A stretch of DNA of 64,000 nt from Platycnemis pennipes (Eukaryota > Arthropoda > Insecta > Odonata > Platycnemididae), in assembly GCA_933228895.1 (NCBI GenBank), contig OW121847.1, positions 83,183,656-83,247,655 of the forward strand, read 5' to 3'. Under the pieces are notes generated by a model, which was given only the letters and a program-made list of their open reading frames with translations, searched no databases and was not told the origin of the DNA. Positions 34,427 through 45,530 of this stretch are shown here, in pieces. A program made the translations under genes and the position numbers. Numbering within the stretch: the stretch's first letter is position 1; every line of letters starts with the position of its first letter.

Positions 34427-35720
34427 ATGCCTCAGGATTGGGAAAACTTTAAGGTTGCCCAACGGAGGTACAAAGCAGCAATCAAGCGCTGTAAAAGGTA
34501 CTCATGGAGGAGCTTCTATGAGAGCATAGAGACTGTTCCACAGATGGCAAGACTTCATAAGATCCTATCGAAAGACTCAGAAGCAGGGATGGGTTCTCTG
34601 CTGCTTCCCTCGGGAGACTTCACGTCTTCCAACAAGGAAGCACTAAAGCTAATGCTGGACACCCAGGCTCCAGGGAGTTGAGGGAGATGCATCACTGGAG
34701 GAATCCCATCCATCCGGCTCGGACGGAATGGAGACTTTCCTCCAGCATCATGATGTACAGAGTTACAAAATGGGCAATCATGAGTTTTAGCCCCATTAAG
34801 GCTGCTGGGGAGGATATGGTATTTACTGCACTCCTTCAGGAAAGGCAGGATTTGCTCCTCCTTCCAATAGTAAGAATATTTCGCTCCTGCCAGGCTTGTG
34901 AATAAGTTCCAAAAGCCTGGAGGGTCACCAAGGTGGTTTTCATACCTAAACCAGGTAAGATGGACTACACAAGAGCAGACCCCTTTCGAGGAATCAGTCT
35001 CAGTGGAGAATCAGTGGACAGGTACATAAGGGATCACCCCCTGCACCTGTATCAACATGCCTACCAGAAGGGAAAATCTGTGGAGCAGCACTCCACAATC
35101 TTGTTAGCAGGATTGAGGAAGTGCTGGAACATGGAATGTACGGACTGGGGACGTTTCTTGATGTCGAAGGAGCATTTAATAACACATCCTTCGATCAAAT
35201 CTGCATTGCTGCAGGAAGACATGGTATCCATGCTCACTTTGTGAGCTGGATTAGATACATGTTGGAACAAAGAACTGTAAAGGTAGTCTTGAGAGACTGT
35301 TCAATGAAGGTAGCTGGGACTCGAGGCTGCCCTCAGGGAGGAGTGCTATCTCCACTCCTCTGGAATATGGTAGTCGACAGTCTTATTTTAAAACTGAATA
35401 GGACTGGTGCATACACTCAAGGGTACGCAGCTGCAGTAGCTATACTCATCACTGGAAAGTACCTCGATACTGTCTCCGGACTTATGCAGAAAGCCCTGGA
35501 TAGAACAAAAGGCTGGTGCCCAGAAACAGGGCTGACTGTAAATCCGGAGAAAACTAAGCAATTTCTATCTTTTTTAAATAGTGTAGTTCTGACTACTATA
35601 TTAATACTATTCCTTTTTTATGCATGATATGTAGTGCATGTTTGGTGAGCAATCACCCCCTGCCACACACCCTTGTGGTGGCTTGCAGGGTATTATGTAG
35701 ATGTAGATGTAGATGTAAGC
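34427..35720 (+). pseudogene. LINE reverse transcriptase, broken and interrupted
   Basis: Visible blocks: WENFKVAQRRYKAAIKRCKR, KVVFIPKPGKMDYTRADPFR, HAYQKGKSVEQHSTIL, LGTFLDVEGAFNNTSF and AGTRGCPQGGVLSPLLWNMV. The catalytic box that should read YADD reads GYAAAVAIL, so both Asp residues are Ala. The frame continues to NPEKTK and is then cut by the insert at 35559; the following residues resume as LVLF at 35719. Confidence 0.85.
35559..35716 (+). mobile_element. Short retroposon tail inserted in the LINE
   Basis: 158 bases interrupt the LINE between the codons for KTK and LVLF. AAG is duplicated on both sides (35556-35558 and 35717-35719). The insert ends GGTGGCTTGCAGGGTATTAT and GTAGATGTAGATGTAGATGTA, the same tail as at 30363-30412. 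It is a strongly 5'-truncated copy of a second LINE family. Confidence 0.8.
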
Positions 35721-35770
35721 TTGTATTGTTTACCAATAGAAGGAAAATGTAGGGCTTTAGACCTCCCTTT

Positions 35771-37245
35771 TTGCAGGGAAAGGTTTTATATCCCTCACCA
35801 TCGGCCAAGTATCTTGGGGTTATTCTGGGCTCCAAGCTTAACTGGGGAGAGCATTTGGAGACCAAGGCAAAGAAAGCCTGTTCCTCCTTATGGATGTGCA
35901 GGAGGACCCTTGGTAAAACATGGGGACTTCAGCCAAAAGCCATTAGATGGATTTATACGGCAGTCATTAAACCTAGTTTCTTGTACTGCTCTATAGTTTG
36001 GTGGAAGAGAGACCAGCTCAAAACTGCTGGGAAAAAACTGAACCACCTTCAACGAATGGCCTGTATGGGCATTTCAGGGGCTATGAGAACAACCCCAACT
36101 CTGGCGCTAGAAACGCTGCTGAACCTCGCTCCACTCCATGTGGAAGCTGAGGTGCAGGCAAGGACAGCGGCTATTGTCTCAAATGTATGGGACAGTGGTA
36201 TGACAAAGGAAGTTCCTATGATCAAAGAAATGTTTGGAGAGAGCTCATGAAGTCAAGTCCCATCCTCAGGACGGGCAGTGATGGGATGATAGCCAGGTTC
36301 AACCAATCACCCCCTACTTCAAAACCCACTTCCCGGATAGGGAACAGTGGGCTAGAGGAAAGGGGAAAGAACTTCATTCTGGGGCCGAGGTATGGTATAT
36401 GGATGGCTCTAGGAAAGAGGGAAGAGCTGGAGCAGGGGTCTACTACTGTAGCACACCAAGGAAGCTCTTTCCCTTTTGAGAAAATCACCCACTCAATCCC
36501 TTTGGGAAAATATGCTACGATGTTCCAGGCAGAGGTATATGCACTTCTGACCTGCGCGTATGCTATTAAGGAGATTGGGATGTTTAACAGATCGATACAC
36601 ATATGCACGGATAGTCAGGCAGCTTTAAAGGTGCTGACATCACCATGGTGCAAATCACAGCTGCTGCAGGAGTGTCATGAGGCACTCAATGTTATAGGCA
36701 GATGCGGCAAGGTGGAACTTATCTGGGTGCCTGGTCATGCAGTCATATCCAGAAATGAGATGACTGATGAGCTGGCAAGGGTCGGTTCCAGCCGAAATCC
36801 AATTGGACCAGAGCCAATTATACCTATTGCTACGTCAATAGGGATAGCAGAAATTAGAATGTGGGGCTTAGCCCGGCATTCTGAGATCTGGTGAACTACA
36901 CCAAGTCTTAGACAGGCCAAACTACACATAGGAGAACCTAGGCCTGGGCTTCCCAAAAGTCTCCTTTCACTAAACAGGGGTCAATTACGAAATGTAGTGG
37001 TACTCCTCACGGGGCACTACCAGGTGATGAGGCACCTGCACCTCCTGGGAATTGTAGATTCACCTAGATGCAGGTGGTGCAAAGAAAGGGATGAAACTAC
37101 ATCCCACATATTATGCGAGTGCCCTCCTGTGATGAGGACTCTAAATAGGTACCTGGGGTCTCCATTTTTGGTACCCAGGGAGGTAAGGGAAATCCCCATA
37201 GGGGACCTATTGGCCCCTAGCAAGGCGATCGGCCTTTATGGGTGA
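35771..37245 (+). pseudogene. LINE thumb, RNase H and C-terminal CCHC
   Basis: Blocks: AKYLGVILGSKLNWGEHLE, ALETLLNLAPLHVEAEVQAR, then the RNase H with FQAEVYALLTCAYAI, HICTDSQAALKVLTS and ELIWVPGHAVISRNEMTDEL, and finally CRWCKERDETTSHILCEC (C-x2-C-x8-H-x4-C). Several frame changes occur near 36240 and 36895. Confidence 0.82.
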
Positions 37246-37257
37246 TTTCTTTAGAAG

Positions 37258-37335
37258 GGTGGTTGGCACAATGGGCCAATAGGTCTAAGTGCCTCAGGGC
37301 CTCTTTGGAGCAACTCCACCGCAAAACAATTTAAT
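37258..37335 (+). repeat. LINE 3' tail shared with the 5S SINEs
   Basis: GGTTGGCACAATGGGCCAAT and AGGTCTAAGTGCCTCAGGGC match the tails of both 5S-derived SINEs, with a few substitutions and small gaps. Shared 3' tails are how a SINE borrows the LINE's reverse transcriptase. Confidence 0.8.
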
Positions 37336-37349
37336 CTAATGCATTCATT

Positions 37350-39010
37350 TCTTACTGTCCAGAGCCACAGAAATAAAACTTCTTACCTGTCGCAGTGAAG
37401 TTATTTTTGTGGTTCATTGCTATGATGCCTTGGAGCAAGTGAGTCTTCAGCCTGCAGAGAGTTACGCATGAAATGTATCTGTCATTAGTAATTAGATCAA
37501 AAGTTTCGTTAAAGAGTAAAAGCTGATTGGAAACGTAGCCTTTTGTCACCAATGGTTTTCATTTTCATTTTTGCCAACTTAAGTTGGTAATAGGATTGTG
37601 AGATAAGAGAATTATCAATTGTGGGATTCAATGAATATTGATTGAGAGAATTGAGACTTATCACTTGTGGGAATCAAGGATTAACAATTGTGGGAATCGA
37701 GGACTATTGATAGTGAGATTTGGGGACCAATATGGTATTCCTACACCACCTATCTCTTCGTAACCTGTTCGGCAGCGGATGGTATCCAATGATGAAACGT
37801 GACAGCAGGGTTCCATATCTACTTCATCATAGGATAATATCTATTATTTAAGTGTTCGGAGGAAGCTGTGCTATGTGGTTAAAAGCAAAACAAATATTTT
37901 CTCGGCTTTTTTCTCCGTGAATATTGTACTTACAATAGGACACTTTCACTAACTTATTTATTTTTAATATATTGACACATAAATTGATATGCAAATTCTG
38001 ATAATCTACCATTAAGTGCCTACTTGCATTGTCCCAGGAATACAAATTGACCTGTATTCCTAGGCAGAGTTCACACAACACACAGTGGGATGAAATAAAA
38101 AAAAAACTGTCCAAAACTCTTCTGTTTGTTCTGCCCAGTTTGTGTTTTTTCTGCTCAGACTTTGAAACTTTGCATTGTGGTTCTCCATTGATTGTTGCAT
38201 TTGATTTCATGTGGGATTAGTCACGAGTCTCACTCATTAACACATATCGGGTGAAAGTTGATCAATTTTTGTAAAAACCAGACTCCTTCAATTTTCCCCA
38301 GAAATCTAGAAACTCATGCTGATACTGAAGATCATGAAAAATAATTCTTTAAGGTAAAAAATGATACATGCCATAGAACAGTTGTTTTCCTTTCATTATG
38401 TTAAGTTGCATAATTCAATTGTAATATTTACCATAGATATAGAACAAAATTGTGAGCCTTATTTTCATTCAATTTTTTTGTCTCCATGCAGGAAAATAGT
38501 TGAAAGCTACAATGAGCTACATAAAAGTTAATAATATCAGAAGATTCTAAATAGTATCCTGAGTTCGAACCTGTAGATAATTTATGTAACTGATTGCAAC
38601 ACTGGAAGAAAAATCGATTTTTCGATGGTACGGTGGAGTCTGATTCTGCCCACCATGGTAGAACCGGGAATACACTGTGGTAATTTTCAAGGTGTACCAA
38701 TTGAAAAGGCCCTCCATAGATGTTTTATCAACAAAACTACAGGATTATCGATTCCTTCAATATGATATAGACCACGATATCAGATGCCAATGTAAGTAGC
38801 CCAAAGACCACTTTTTCTATGAGTGTTTTGCAATTGAACACTGATATTTCATGCACATATTTTACTAAGTCTTTAAGAGAATGTGTAGCTTTGATAGCAT
38901 GAATTACTTATCAGACTAGCGAAAGCTCCTGAAAACACCACCCAAAATTTGGTGTTGCAATGCCATCTGCTTCCTCCCTCCAGTGGTAGGCTTGGTGAAA
39001 AGGGCGATTG
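37350..39010. other. Intron sequence with a diverged tandem
   Basis: At 37585-37730 a loose tandem of about 40 bases is built on AATTGTGGGAATCRAGGA. No gene was recognised in the rest. Confidence 0.5.
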
Positions 39011-39018
39011 GTAATATG

Positions 39019-40004
39019 TAGAGATCCGTGAAATTCGCGAGACGCCATATCGCGAAATAACGCGACATACCGCGAAATCGGAAAATGAAATGAAATTTCG
39101 CCTTTTTCGCGAATTGTACGTGAATTAGCGAAAAAATCACATGTAAAGAGTCATAATCGATTAAAGTCTAAGCCTTCATTGTTTAACGCTGATGACGTTC
39201 ATTCGCTCTATCTCATTACGATTCAAAGGTCAATTGGCTTGTTTTGTCTCATGCATATCGCATTCGCGTAATATCGTGCACTGTAGTGATGTCTCCGCCG
39301 GAATTCGCCGTTAAATTAATCACGCCTCTCTTCGATTCACATTTATCAATCCTGAAATTCTCGGAAATATATAGAATGATGCGCTTTCTCTATGAAGAAT
39401 TAGATATTCTGAATCAATAATGTTCTGAACACAGCCGCGGAAGAGTGGAAAGAAGAGCTCACGCACCCGGCATGCGTCAATGCCGAGCAGTAATTCCGGT
39501 GACTCACCGCGACACAGTAGACAGCGTAATTGGATAACTTGTTGCAGGAAAAACTTTAGTGTGGGCCTAATGTAACAATTTTGTAGACTTAAACACGGCC
39601 GCTGGCCGGGAACAGAAGCGCTAGCAGTTGAGGCAAGGGGGGAAGCTACAGAAAAGATAGGAGGAGAGGGGGTGCTACTTATTAGCGGTTGATCGTCGGA
39701 TATTTAGTGCTCCACTGAGCTTCAATGCAAAAAAAAAAATCATTTCGACACACCCCCAGTTCAAGTTTCTTTGTTTCCGATTGTGTTTAGTTATGCGTGC
39801 TTCTTTCACTGCCTTTCTTGTTATGTAAAATGCTTAATAAAAGTATAAGCATTCACAAAATGTGTACCAAAAATAATAAAACGCCTAGAAATGCGCAAAA
39901 ATTGTAACATTATAATAATACCGCCAAGATTTTGTGTAACACCGAAATCACATAGTTTTAAAACGAATTTTAGCAAAAAATAAAACCACTTTCACAGACC
40001 TCTA
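39019..40004. mobile_element. Non-autonomous hAT-like element
   Basis: The ends are TAGAGATCCGTGAAA on the left and, inward from the right, TAGAGGTCTGTGAAA. The flanks are GTAATATG (39011-39018) and GTAATATA (40005-40012), an 8-bp duplication with one change. The left subterminal region repeats CGCGAAAT many times. The 986-bp interior has no transposase; a GC-richer block lies at 39430-39640. Confidence 0.82.
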
Positions 40005-40012
40005 GTAATATA

Positions 40013-40573
40013 GCATTTTTGGTGGTCAGTTAAGATTATTTTCAGATCATGTGAAGTAAATCTGTAAAGGTTGACGAATCACACGGCATCACAAATCATA
40101 GCTAGCATATCTACTCCTTCTGCTTGGGATATTAGCTATACTCTAATACATTAAAAGGAAGTTTAGAGGTACAGTTTGATTCAGAAGTATTATAAACCTT
40201 GAGTAGTGAACTAAAAATATTTACTTGGGTATGAAATGCTTTGACTGAAGTTTGAAACTAAACCTATATTTTTCGTTTTGATCAGGTATGGAGAATAAGG
40301 CCAAAATCTTCATTTCTTAACTAAGCTTCTATCTGCACAGAAAAATTTTCATCTAATATAGTGACCTGACTTACACAACCTGTTCTTGTCAATATTTACC
40401 ATACCTACATTCCATTTGCAGGGTGCTTTGATCACTAAGCTGCTATAATTAAAAATCTTCGATCCAGATCTGATTTTACACTGTCATCAGATCCAAGTAA
40501 AATGAAACATCTACATATCTTTGGATCTGACTGATCCGATCCAACTGTCCCTTGAAAAGATGTAAGAACTCAC
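40013..40573. other. Intron sequence, nothing recognised
   Basis: Lies between the hAT-like element and the gp78 exon. No feature was recognised. Confidence 0.5.
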
Positions 40574-40695
40574 CTCCCTTGCCATAGAATCCAATTGGGA
40601 AGTTGATGCCTGGCGGGAATGATCATCAAACTGCAGGAGCTGAGTGTGGGTTACTTCCACAGAAAAGCTTGGCAACCAAGAGACATATCTGGACC
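40574..40695 (-). CDS. AMFR: AMFR/gp78, exon between RING and CUE
   Basis: A 122-nt exon. It starts at phase 1 after ATCAG (CAG at 40698-40696), so its first two bases finish the Gly of FHFDG. It encodes SRYVSWLPSFSVEVTH, which closely follows the vertebrate gp78 segment after the RING, then a polar stretch with STSQLDSMARE, the first helix residues of the CUE domain. It ends at phase 0 before GTGAGT (40573-40568). An open frame runs past the donor but loses similarity there, which supports the splice site. It lies about 4.3 kb from the RING exon and 12 kb from the CUE exon. Confidence 0.93.
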
Positions 40696-41519
40696 CTGAT
40701 CCATGACAAAAAGAAATTTGGTTCAATTCATGTATTCAAAAACACACACTCCATACTGAACTTTACATAAAATTACTATATTCACAAAACAACACAAGCT
40801 ACTCTTATATCTTATACATTTATGCAACCATCAACAATTCTTGATATCTCAGCCCAAAAAGAAGAATGAAATAAAATACTATAATGTCCTGATATATTTA
40901 TGAGAGTAAGATTCATGAAAAACGATAACAATATATTGACTCCACAAAAGAGAATTTTCTGTTTTAACAAAATGCAGCATATATATTTAAATTACATTAA
41001 TTAAGTGGTCAACATTAGCTTTAAGCAACCAATCAATGCTGCAAAAACTATCAGATTATCAGCCGATAAACATTTACTCTAATCTTTCCCATTTTGAACA
41101 CTCCTACAAATCTCTGTCATACCATAATTAGTATGCATTTTAAATGTTCCTTGCAACATTTATTGCAGAAATGTAGTTCAGGAATTCCCTAATTTCAGAT
41201 AATTTTCTTAGCTACGTCCTCCATCTCTTATGGAACCACCCAGATCCACTCATTCCAGTTGATATGCCATTTATTTAAAATGTCTTCCTTAATTATTCCC
41301 AATTTTATTACTTCTACTCCAACAGTAATAGGTGACAGTTTCTGAATAGGTAGGTGTTATATGGGAAGATTGGTAGGAAGATTCTGGTGCATCTGAAAAA
41401 ATTATGTAACTCTACTAACCTACATCAACCCTTTCACTGCCGACCTCTTGGAAGTAGACTGTAAAAACTCCCAAGTACATGTCCTTGAAGTTTGATTGAA
41501 GATTATCGATTTTAAATTA
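40696..41519. other. Intron sequence with one MITE-like end
   Basis: At 41428 CAACCCTTTCACTGCCGACC resembles the piggyBac MITE end at 42116 but lacks the TTAA and a partner. The rest is AT-rich. Confidence 0.4.
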
Positions 41520-41600
41520 CAGTAAAACCCCTCTTTTACACTTTTGTGGGGAACTAGAGAAAAGTGTAAACTCCGGGAAAGTGTAAATTGAGGGTATACA
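41520..41600 (+). repeat. pogo-like element end
   Basis: TA then CAGTAAAACCCCTCTTTTAC and GTGTAAACTCCGGGAAAGTG, a pogo/Tigger-type terminus. The same family's end is interrupted by the Harbinger element at 46208. No partner end was recognised here. Confidence 0.55.
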
Positions 41601-41749
41601 TAATTTTTAGAAAGTTATGCCTGAAAGAATTACTACAACTTCTTGATTTTGCCTGCCCAATTCTGGTCTTTATTGAATGACAAGTTTAAAAAATTGAAAC
41701 ATAGCTCCAACAAAACCTCTTTAATAATGCCAAAATCTCTTATTTGTAA

Positions 41750-42329
41750 TGGAGGGGGACACAGGGAGATATATTAACTACATTACATATGGTTGGGCCA
41801 AGATTAGGAACAGTGTGAAAAAATTGTACAGTTGTGACTTGGAGAGAATATCAGGAATTAGTTTACAGGTGTATGAGGGAAGATGCAGAAGAGCAAGCAG
41901 TTGAGAAAGGATGGGGGGGGAATGGTTGCAGTAGACACTAGAATGGTCAAGACACATTGGGTAATGGCACAAATTATGGAGGGAATTGAGGAATGATGGA
42001 AATAGAAAGATTTAAACACAGCAAGATGAAATAAAATTTAAGGAAATAAGCAATAGACTTAGGAGGGATATGGAGAGAGTGAGAGAAAAGTGGCAAAAAG
42101 GTCAATTTAATTTAACCCTTTTACTGCCAGTGGGCCGATATATCGGCCCTCTATGGTTGTGCAAAAACTGCCAAGGGCCAATATATCGGCCCACCTACAT
42201 AACATATTTGTAATATTATATTTCCTTCAAATCAGAGACAGCATGAATGATTTTTTCATTCTCATAAAAACTGAAAATGTTGTCAACATTGAGACAAATA
42301 TGTAATTCATATAATAAAATTTAATGTTT

Positions 42330-42366
<37 letters not shown>

Positions 42367-42960
42367 CATAGTCCAACGATTTTCTTGGAAATGTGCTTGG
42401 CAGTTTTTGCACAGTCTACCTACAAGGGGCTGGCAGTAAAAGGGTTAAAAGTCAATTTAAAAGGTCCGGTTGAGAGGCTCCAGAGAGAGGGAGAAATAGG
42501 TGCCCTGTACTCAAAGCTTAGAAGTTTATCCAGCATCAAGAAGTGGAAAACGATACTGTGCATTAGTGTTAAGTCAGGCGAGCTGCTGATAGAACTTAAA
42601 AGAGTAAGCATAGGGGTAAGGAATACATGAAAAAACTGCATGTCACTAATGATAGGCAAGAGAACATGGGAATAGAAGAGGAGAATGACATAGATAAGGA
42701 TGAACTGGGACAAGGAGTCTTGATAGTAAGTTAAGAAAAACATTACTAGAAAAGAAGGTGTGGAGACTAATGATACTGTATCAAAGCTACTTAAGAATCA
42801 AGGTAAAGAAGAACAAGATGATTTATAGGTTTGTTCAAAGGATGTATGAAGACAAAGTTTGGCTGGAAAATTTTTTAAAATCTGTATTAATACCTAACCA
42901 AAAAGAAAGACAAGGCCACAAACGCTGAAAATCATACACTTCATAAATAAAAGAAAAATT
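41750..42960 (+). pseudogene. RTE/Proto2-like LINE fragment split by a MITE
   Basis: Weak but consistent plus-strand readings: LRRDMERVREKWQKG before the MITE, then GPVERLQREGEIGALYSKL (same frame family) after it, then EENDIDKDELGQGVL and an RT-like palm start in broken frames up to about 42880. The arrangement matches the linker between endonuclease and reverse transcriptase of RTE-type LINEs. Confidence 0.55.
42112..42448. mobile_element. piggyBac-type MITE
   Basis: TTAA on both sides (42112-42115 and 42445-42448), with exact 15-bp inverted ends CCCTTTTACTGCCAG and CTGGCAGTAAAAGGG. The 337-bp element holds a perfect 18-base palindrome GGGCCGATATATCGGCCC (42132-42149), a near copy at about 42175-42192, and an (AT)n tract at about 42336-42362. 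It has no coding capacity. Confidence 0.9.
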
Positions 42961-44380
42961 TCATCACCTATGCGATATCATCAGTCAATCCACGATTTAT
43001 GCAACCTGGACAACAATCATGACAAAAACGATGTACATGTACTGTAATCTCAATACAATTGCACGGACGAGCGAGGTCATGATAACTGGTGGTACAGGCA
43101 CTGCCAATAAAAAGTTACCACTTCAGAGCCGAAATATTTCTAAGTCCCGAGTTGACAGTGATTTGACAACGCTGCATCACGGCTTCCCTCTGGCCGAGCC
43201 TAGCGAAGGTCTAACAGAAAACAAACAACCTTCCCTCCTCCCCCATCCTTTACCTTTTTAGCAGAAGGAACAAAGGGATTACTGAACGGTTGGTCTTCTT
43301 CTAATGCCCTAAAGATGGTCGTTTCTCCGACTAGCACTTCACGACGTCTGAGGTCATGAACATACCTCTATGCTAGTCACCGTTGTCATGCATCGACATA
43401 ACATCAAATATCGATGTTCAATTAGAAGACTAATAGGTACCAAATCATATTTTTTCATTATCACCCTCCAATTTGTATGTGCCCCTTAAATAATTAATTC
43501 CTTGATTTATTGGTGTTGTTTCACGTTCGTGACATTTCAGAGTGAGTTCATTTAATTTTTTATTCTCACATCGATGTGGTCAGAAGCTTTGTAAATATGC
43601 GATCCCAATGTTTTAAGACAAGGAATAGGCTCAAAAGAAGAAAATAACATTCCGAATTGTCATAGCATTTCCACGAGTTAATCTTAGGATTTATGGTAGA
43701 GGACTTGTAATTTGAATAATAATAATACCCATGAGATTATTGCTTGTAAAATACCAATACACATCTGTTACTGACCATGCAGCCGTTTCCCTAAAATCTG
43801 GTCTAATGTCCGCTACGTTGAGAGATGAGGGCCTCCCTGCGACAATGATGCAATATGGGGAGCTGCGCGAGATTAAGGACCTAGGTTGAGAGGAGAAGAG
43901 AGTAAAGACCTCAGGCAGGAGACCTTGGTCGCACGACTAGTTTCACCCAAGTTGTCGGCATATAGATCTTTAGTTGCAATACCTCCTATTTACGATTCTA
44001 TTGTTCACCCACGAAATTCTGTGGTCAAAAACTACGGCTACCAAGTGGATATTTCTATAATGCATTAAAAACAATCTTAGAAATATCCTTAGCGTTCCAT
44101 TAAATTTATAGGGCTTTCTCTGCTATAGGAACTGCATTTTTACACTCATTATCTCCAACGACCTTCATTCAAAAACATTGACCGAAATGAGCACTGATGG
44201 ATGTGGATGGTGGGAAATATATGAGGGTTACAGGTCCTAATACAGCTAATTTCACAAGCATGCATCCACAACTAAATAATTATCCATATGAGATTTAACT
44301 CTATAATTTACACTTTTAATAGGACAAAAAATATACACCATACAATATAAATGTATTAAGTTATAGCCATTTTACTAATG
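42961..44380. other. Intron sequence, nothing recognised
   Basis: No gene, repeat boundary or RNA was recognised. Confidence 0.5.
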
Positions 44381-44384
44381 GACT

Positions 44385-44469
44385 ACGTGGAATCCGATAT
44401 ATCAGCCGGCCGCACTTTTCGTCCAAGATCCAAAAGCCGATATATTGGCCCGCCACACTAAGAGGGTTA
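44385..44469 (-). repeat. Solo end of a related piggyBac-type MITE
   Basis: Ends in GGGTTAA. Inward it reads TTAACCCTCTTAGTGTGGCG, then GGGCCAATATATCGGC and a CGGATTCC-type block, parallel to the MITE at 42112. The left end could not be placed. Confidence 0.6.
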
Positions 44470-44968
44470 AGTCATACAATAATAATAATATAAATCCAAT
44501 CTTAAAAAATACACTTTCTGACTCAAGTAACAAGAGTTAAATTTCTAAAATGGTCATTTGTGACCATATTTAAGTGGGTAATGAAATAACCTAGAGTGGA
44601 GAGCATGCAGTAACAGATGAGAGGGGCTCTCATTCAAGTTTTTGACATGTTCCCATATACTCTCAGCTGAAAACTAAACCCAGCTAAGCACTCTCCTTCA
44701 TATCCCACCTTCCACTGGAACTTCAGGGAACACAGAAAATAACTGTCCCCCTAACCATAGGTGTGTGTGAATTCCACACATCTTACAGTTCTGCATTATG
44801 CGAGTTCTGATCCCACTTATCAAGTAATGTTCACACTGATTCCTAATCAGTGAAATGTATGAATTTATTACATAATTAACTAGTTACTGGGTTATGCTTC
44901 CATGGTTACTGACCCAAAATAATGTAATAATAAGGAAGAATAATAATATATTATTAAAGAAAAAATAC
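44470..44968. other. Intron sequence, nothing recognised
   Basis: Intron between the MITE end and the gp78 RING/linker exon. No feature was recognised. Confidence 0.5.
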
Positions 44969-45198
44969 CATCAAAGTGGAAGAAGTGATTAGGCTGACGC
45001 CGACGAATGTGACCATCACCCATGCGGCCTCCTCCTCCAACCATGCCCAGAGCTCCACCACCTAAATCTTCCTCCACAGCAACAACGCCCATTTCGCGCC
45101 CCATGGCACTTCCTCGTGGCCGTCCACTCTCAATGCGAAGCACTAACCGGCAAGTAGGACATGATGCATCTTGTTCCAGCCATGACTGCAGGCAAGAG
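44969..45198 (-). CDS. AMFR: AMFR/gp78, RING second half and linker
   Basis: A 230-nt exon with acceptor TTCTTTTCCAG (ending 45199) and donor GGTATTTTT (GT at 44968-44967). It opens with the last base of an Asp codon and continues SCLQSWLEQDASCPTC, the second half of the RING-H2 finger with the last three Cys ligands. A Gly-, Arg- and Met-rich linker of about 45 residues follows, then NHFFHFDG, a motif conserved in animal gp78 just after the RING. The start and end phases (1 and 1) match the neighbours. Together with the previous exon all eight zinc ligands are present, so the ligase should be catalytically competent. Confidence 0.94.
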
Positions 45199-45274
45199 CT
45201 GGAAAAGAACAGGGAGAAAAAAATTGCTGAGGTCATTTGCGCATTTAGGATAGGTGCGTGATTAGGTCATGGTA

Positions 45275-45530
45275 GGAACATTTCAGGTAATAGAGGAAGA
45301 GTGGAGAGAAACCCCGAACCGGCCTACTCTTAACGACAGGTGCCTAGCGGACCACGGCTTCACGTCCCATCCGACAGATGGAGTACTGAACCTGAAATGC
45401 CCTCTAGTAGGCACTCAAGTAGGGACCAGTGTGCCACTGAAAAGTCCACCACTGCTGGGAATTGAACCCAGGGACTCGGGATGGGAGGTCAGAACTCTAG
45501 CCACCACACCTACCAGATCCACTGTTTAAA
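45275..45530 (-). repeat. tRNA-derived SINE
   Basis: The minus-strand head resembles a tRNA. GTGGTGGCTAGAGTTCTG fits an A box and GGGTTCAATTCCCAG is a good B box with a T-arm-like stem, spaced about as in a tRNA. A body of about 170 bases follows, including GGACGTGAAGCCGTGGTCCG. No flanking duplication was found. Transcription by RNA polymerase III from the boxes is the usual mode for such elements. Confidence 0.75.

Larger units (their letters stand above)
32716..37335 (+). mobile_element. Complete I/LOA-like LINE with 14-bp target duplication
   Basis: The exact direct repeat CTAATGCATTCATT flanks it (32702-32715 and 37336-37349). It begins GGGGGTAAGGAGACAG and ends CACCGCAAAACAATTTAAT, without a long poly(A). 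The order of parts is a 5' leader, degenerate ORF1, APE endonuclease, reverse transcriptase, RNase H and a C-terminal CCHC motif, which fits the RNase H-bearing LOA/I group. Frameshifts and stops are scattered through it, and a 158-bp piece of another retroposon is inserted at 35559-35716. It is GC-richer than the surrounding intron. Confidence 0.9.

Noticed and set aside
45440..45530. A functional tRNA gene
   Set aside because: A and B box-like words are present but no full cloverleaf with acceptor stem could be formed, and a SINE body follows.
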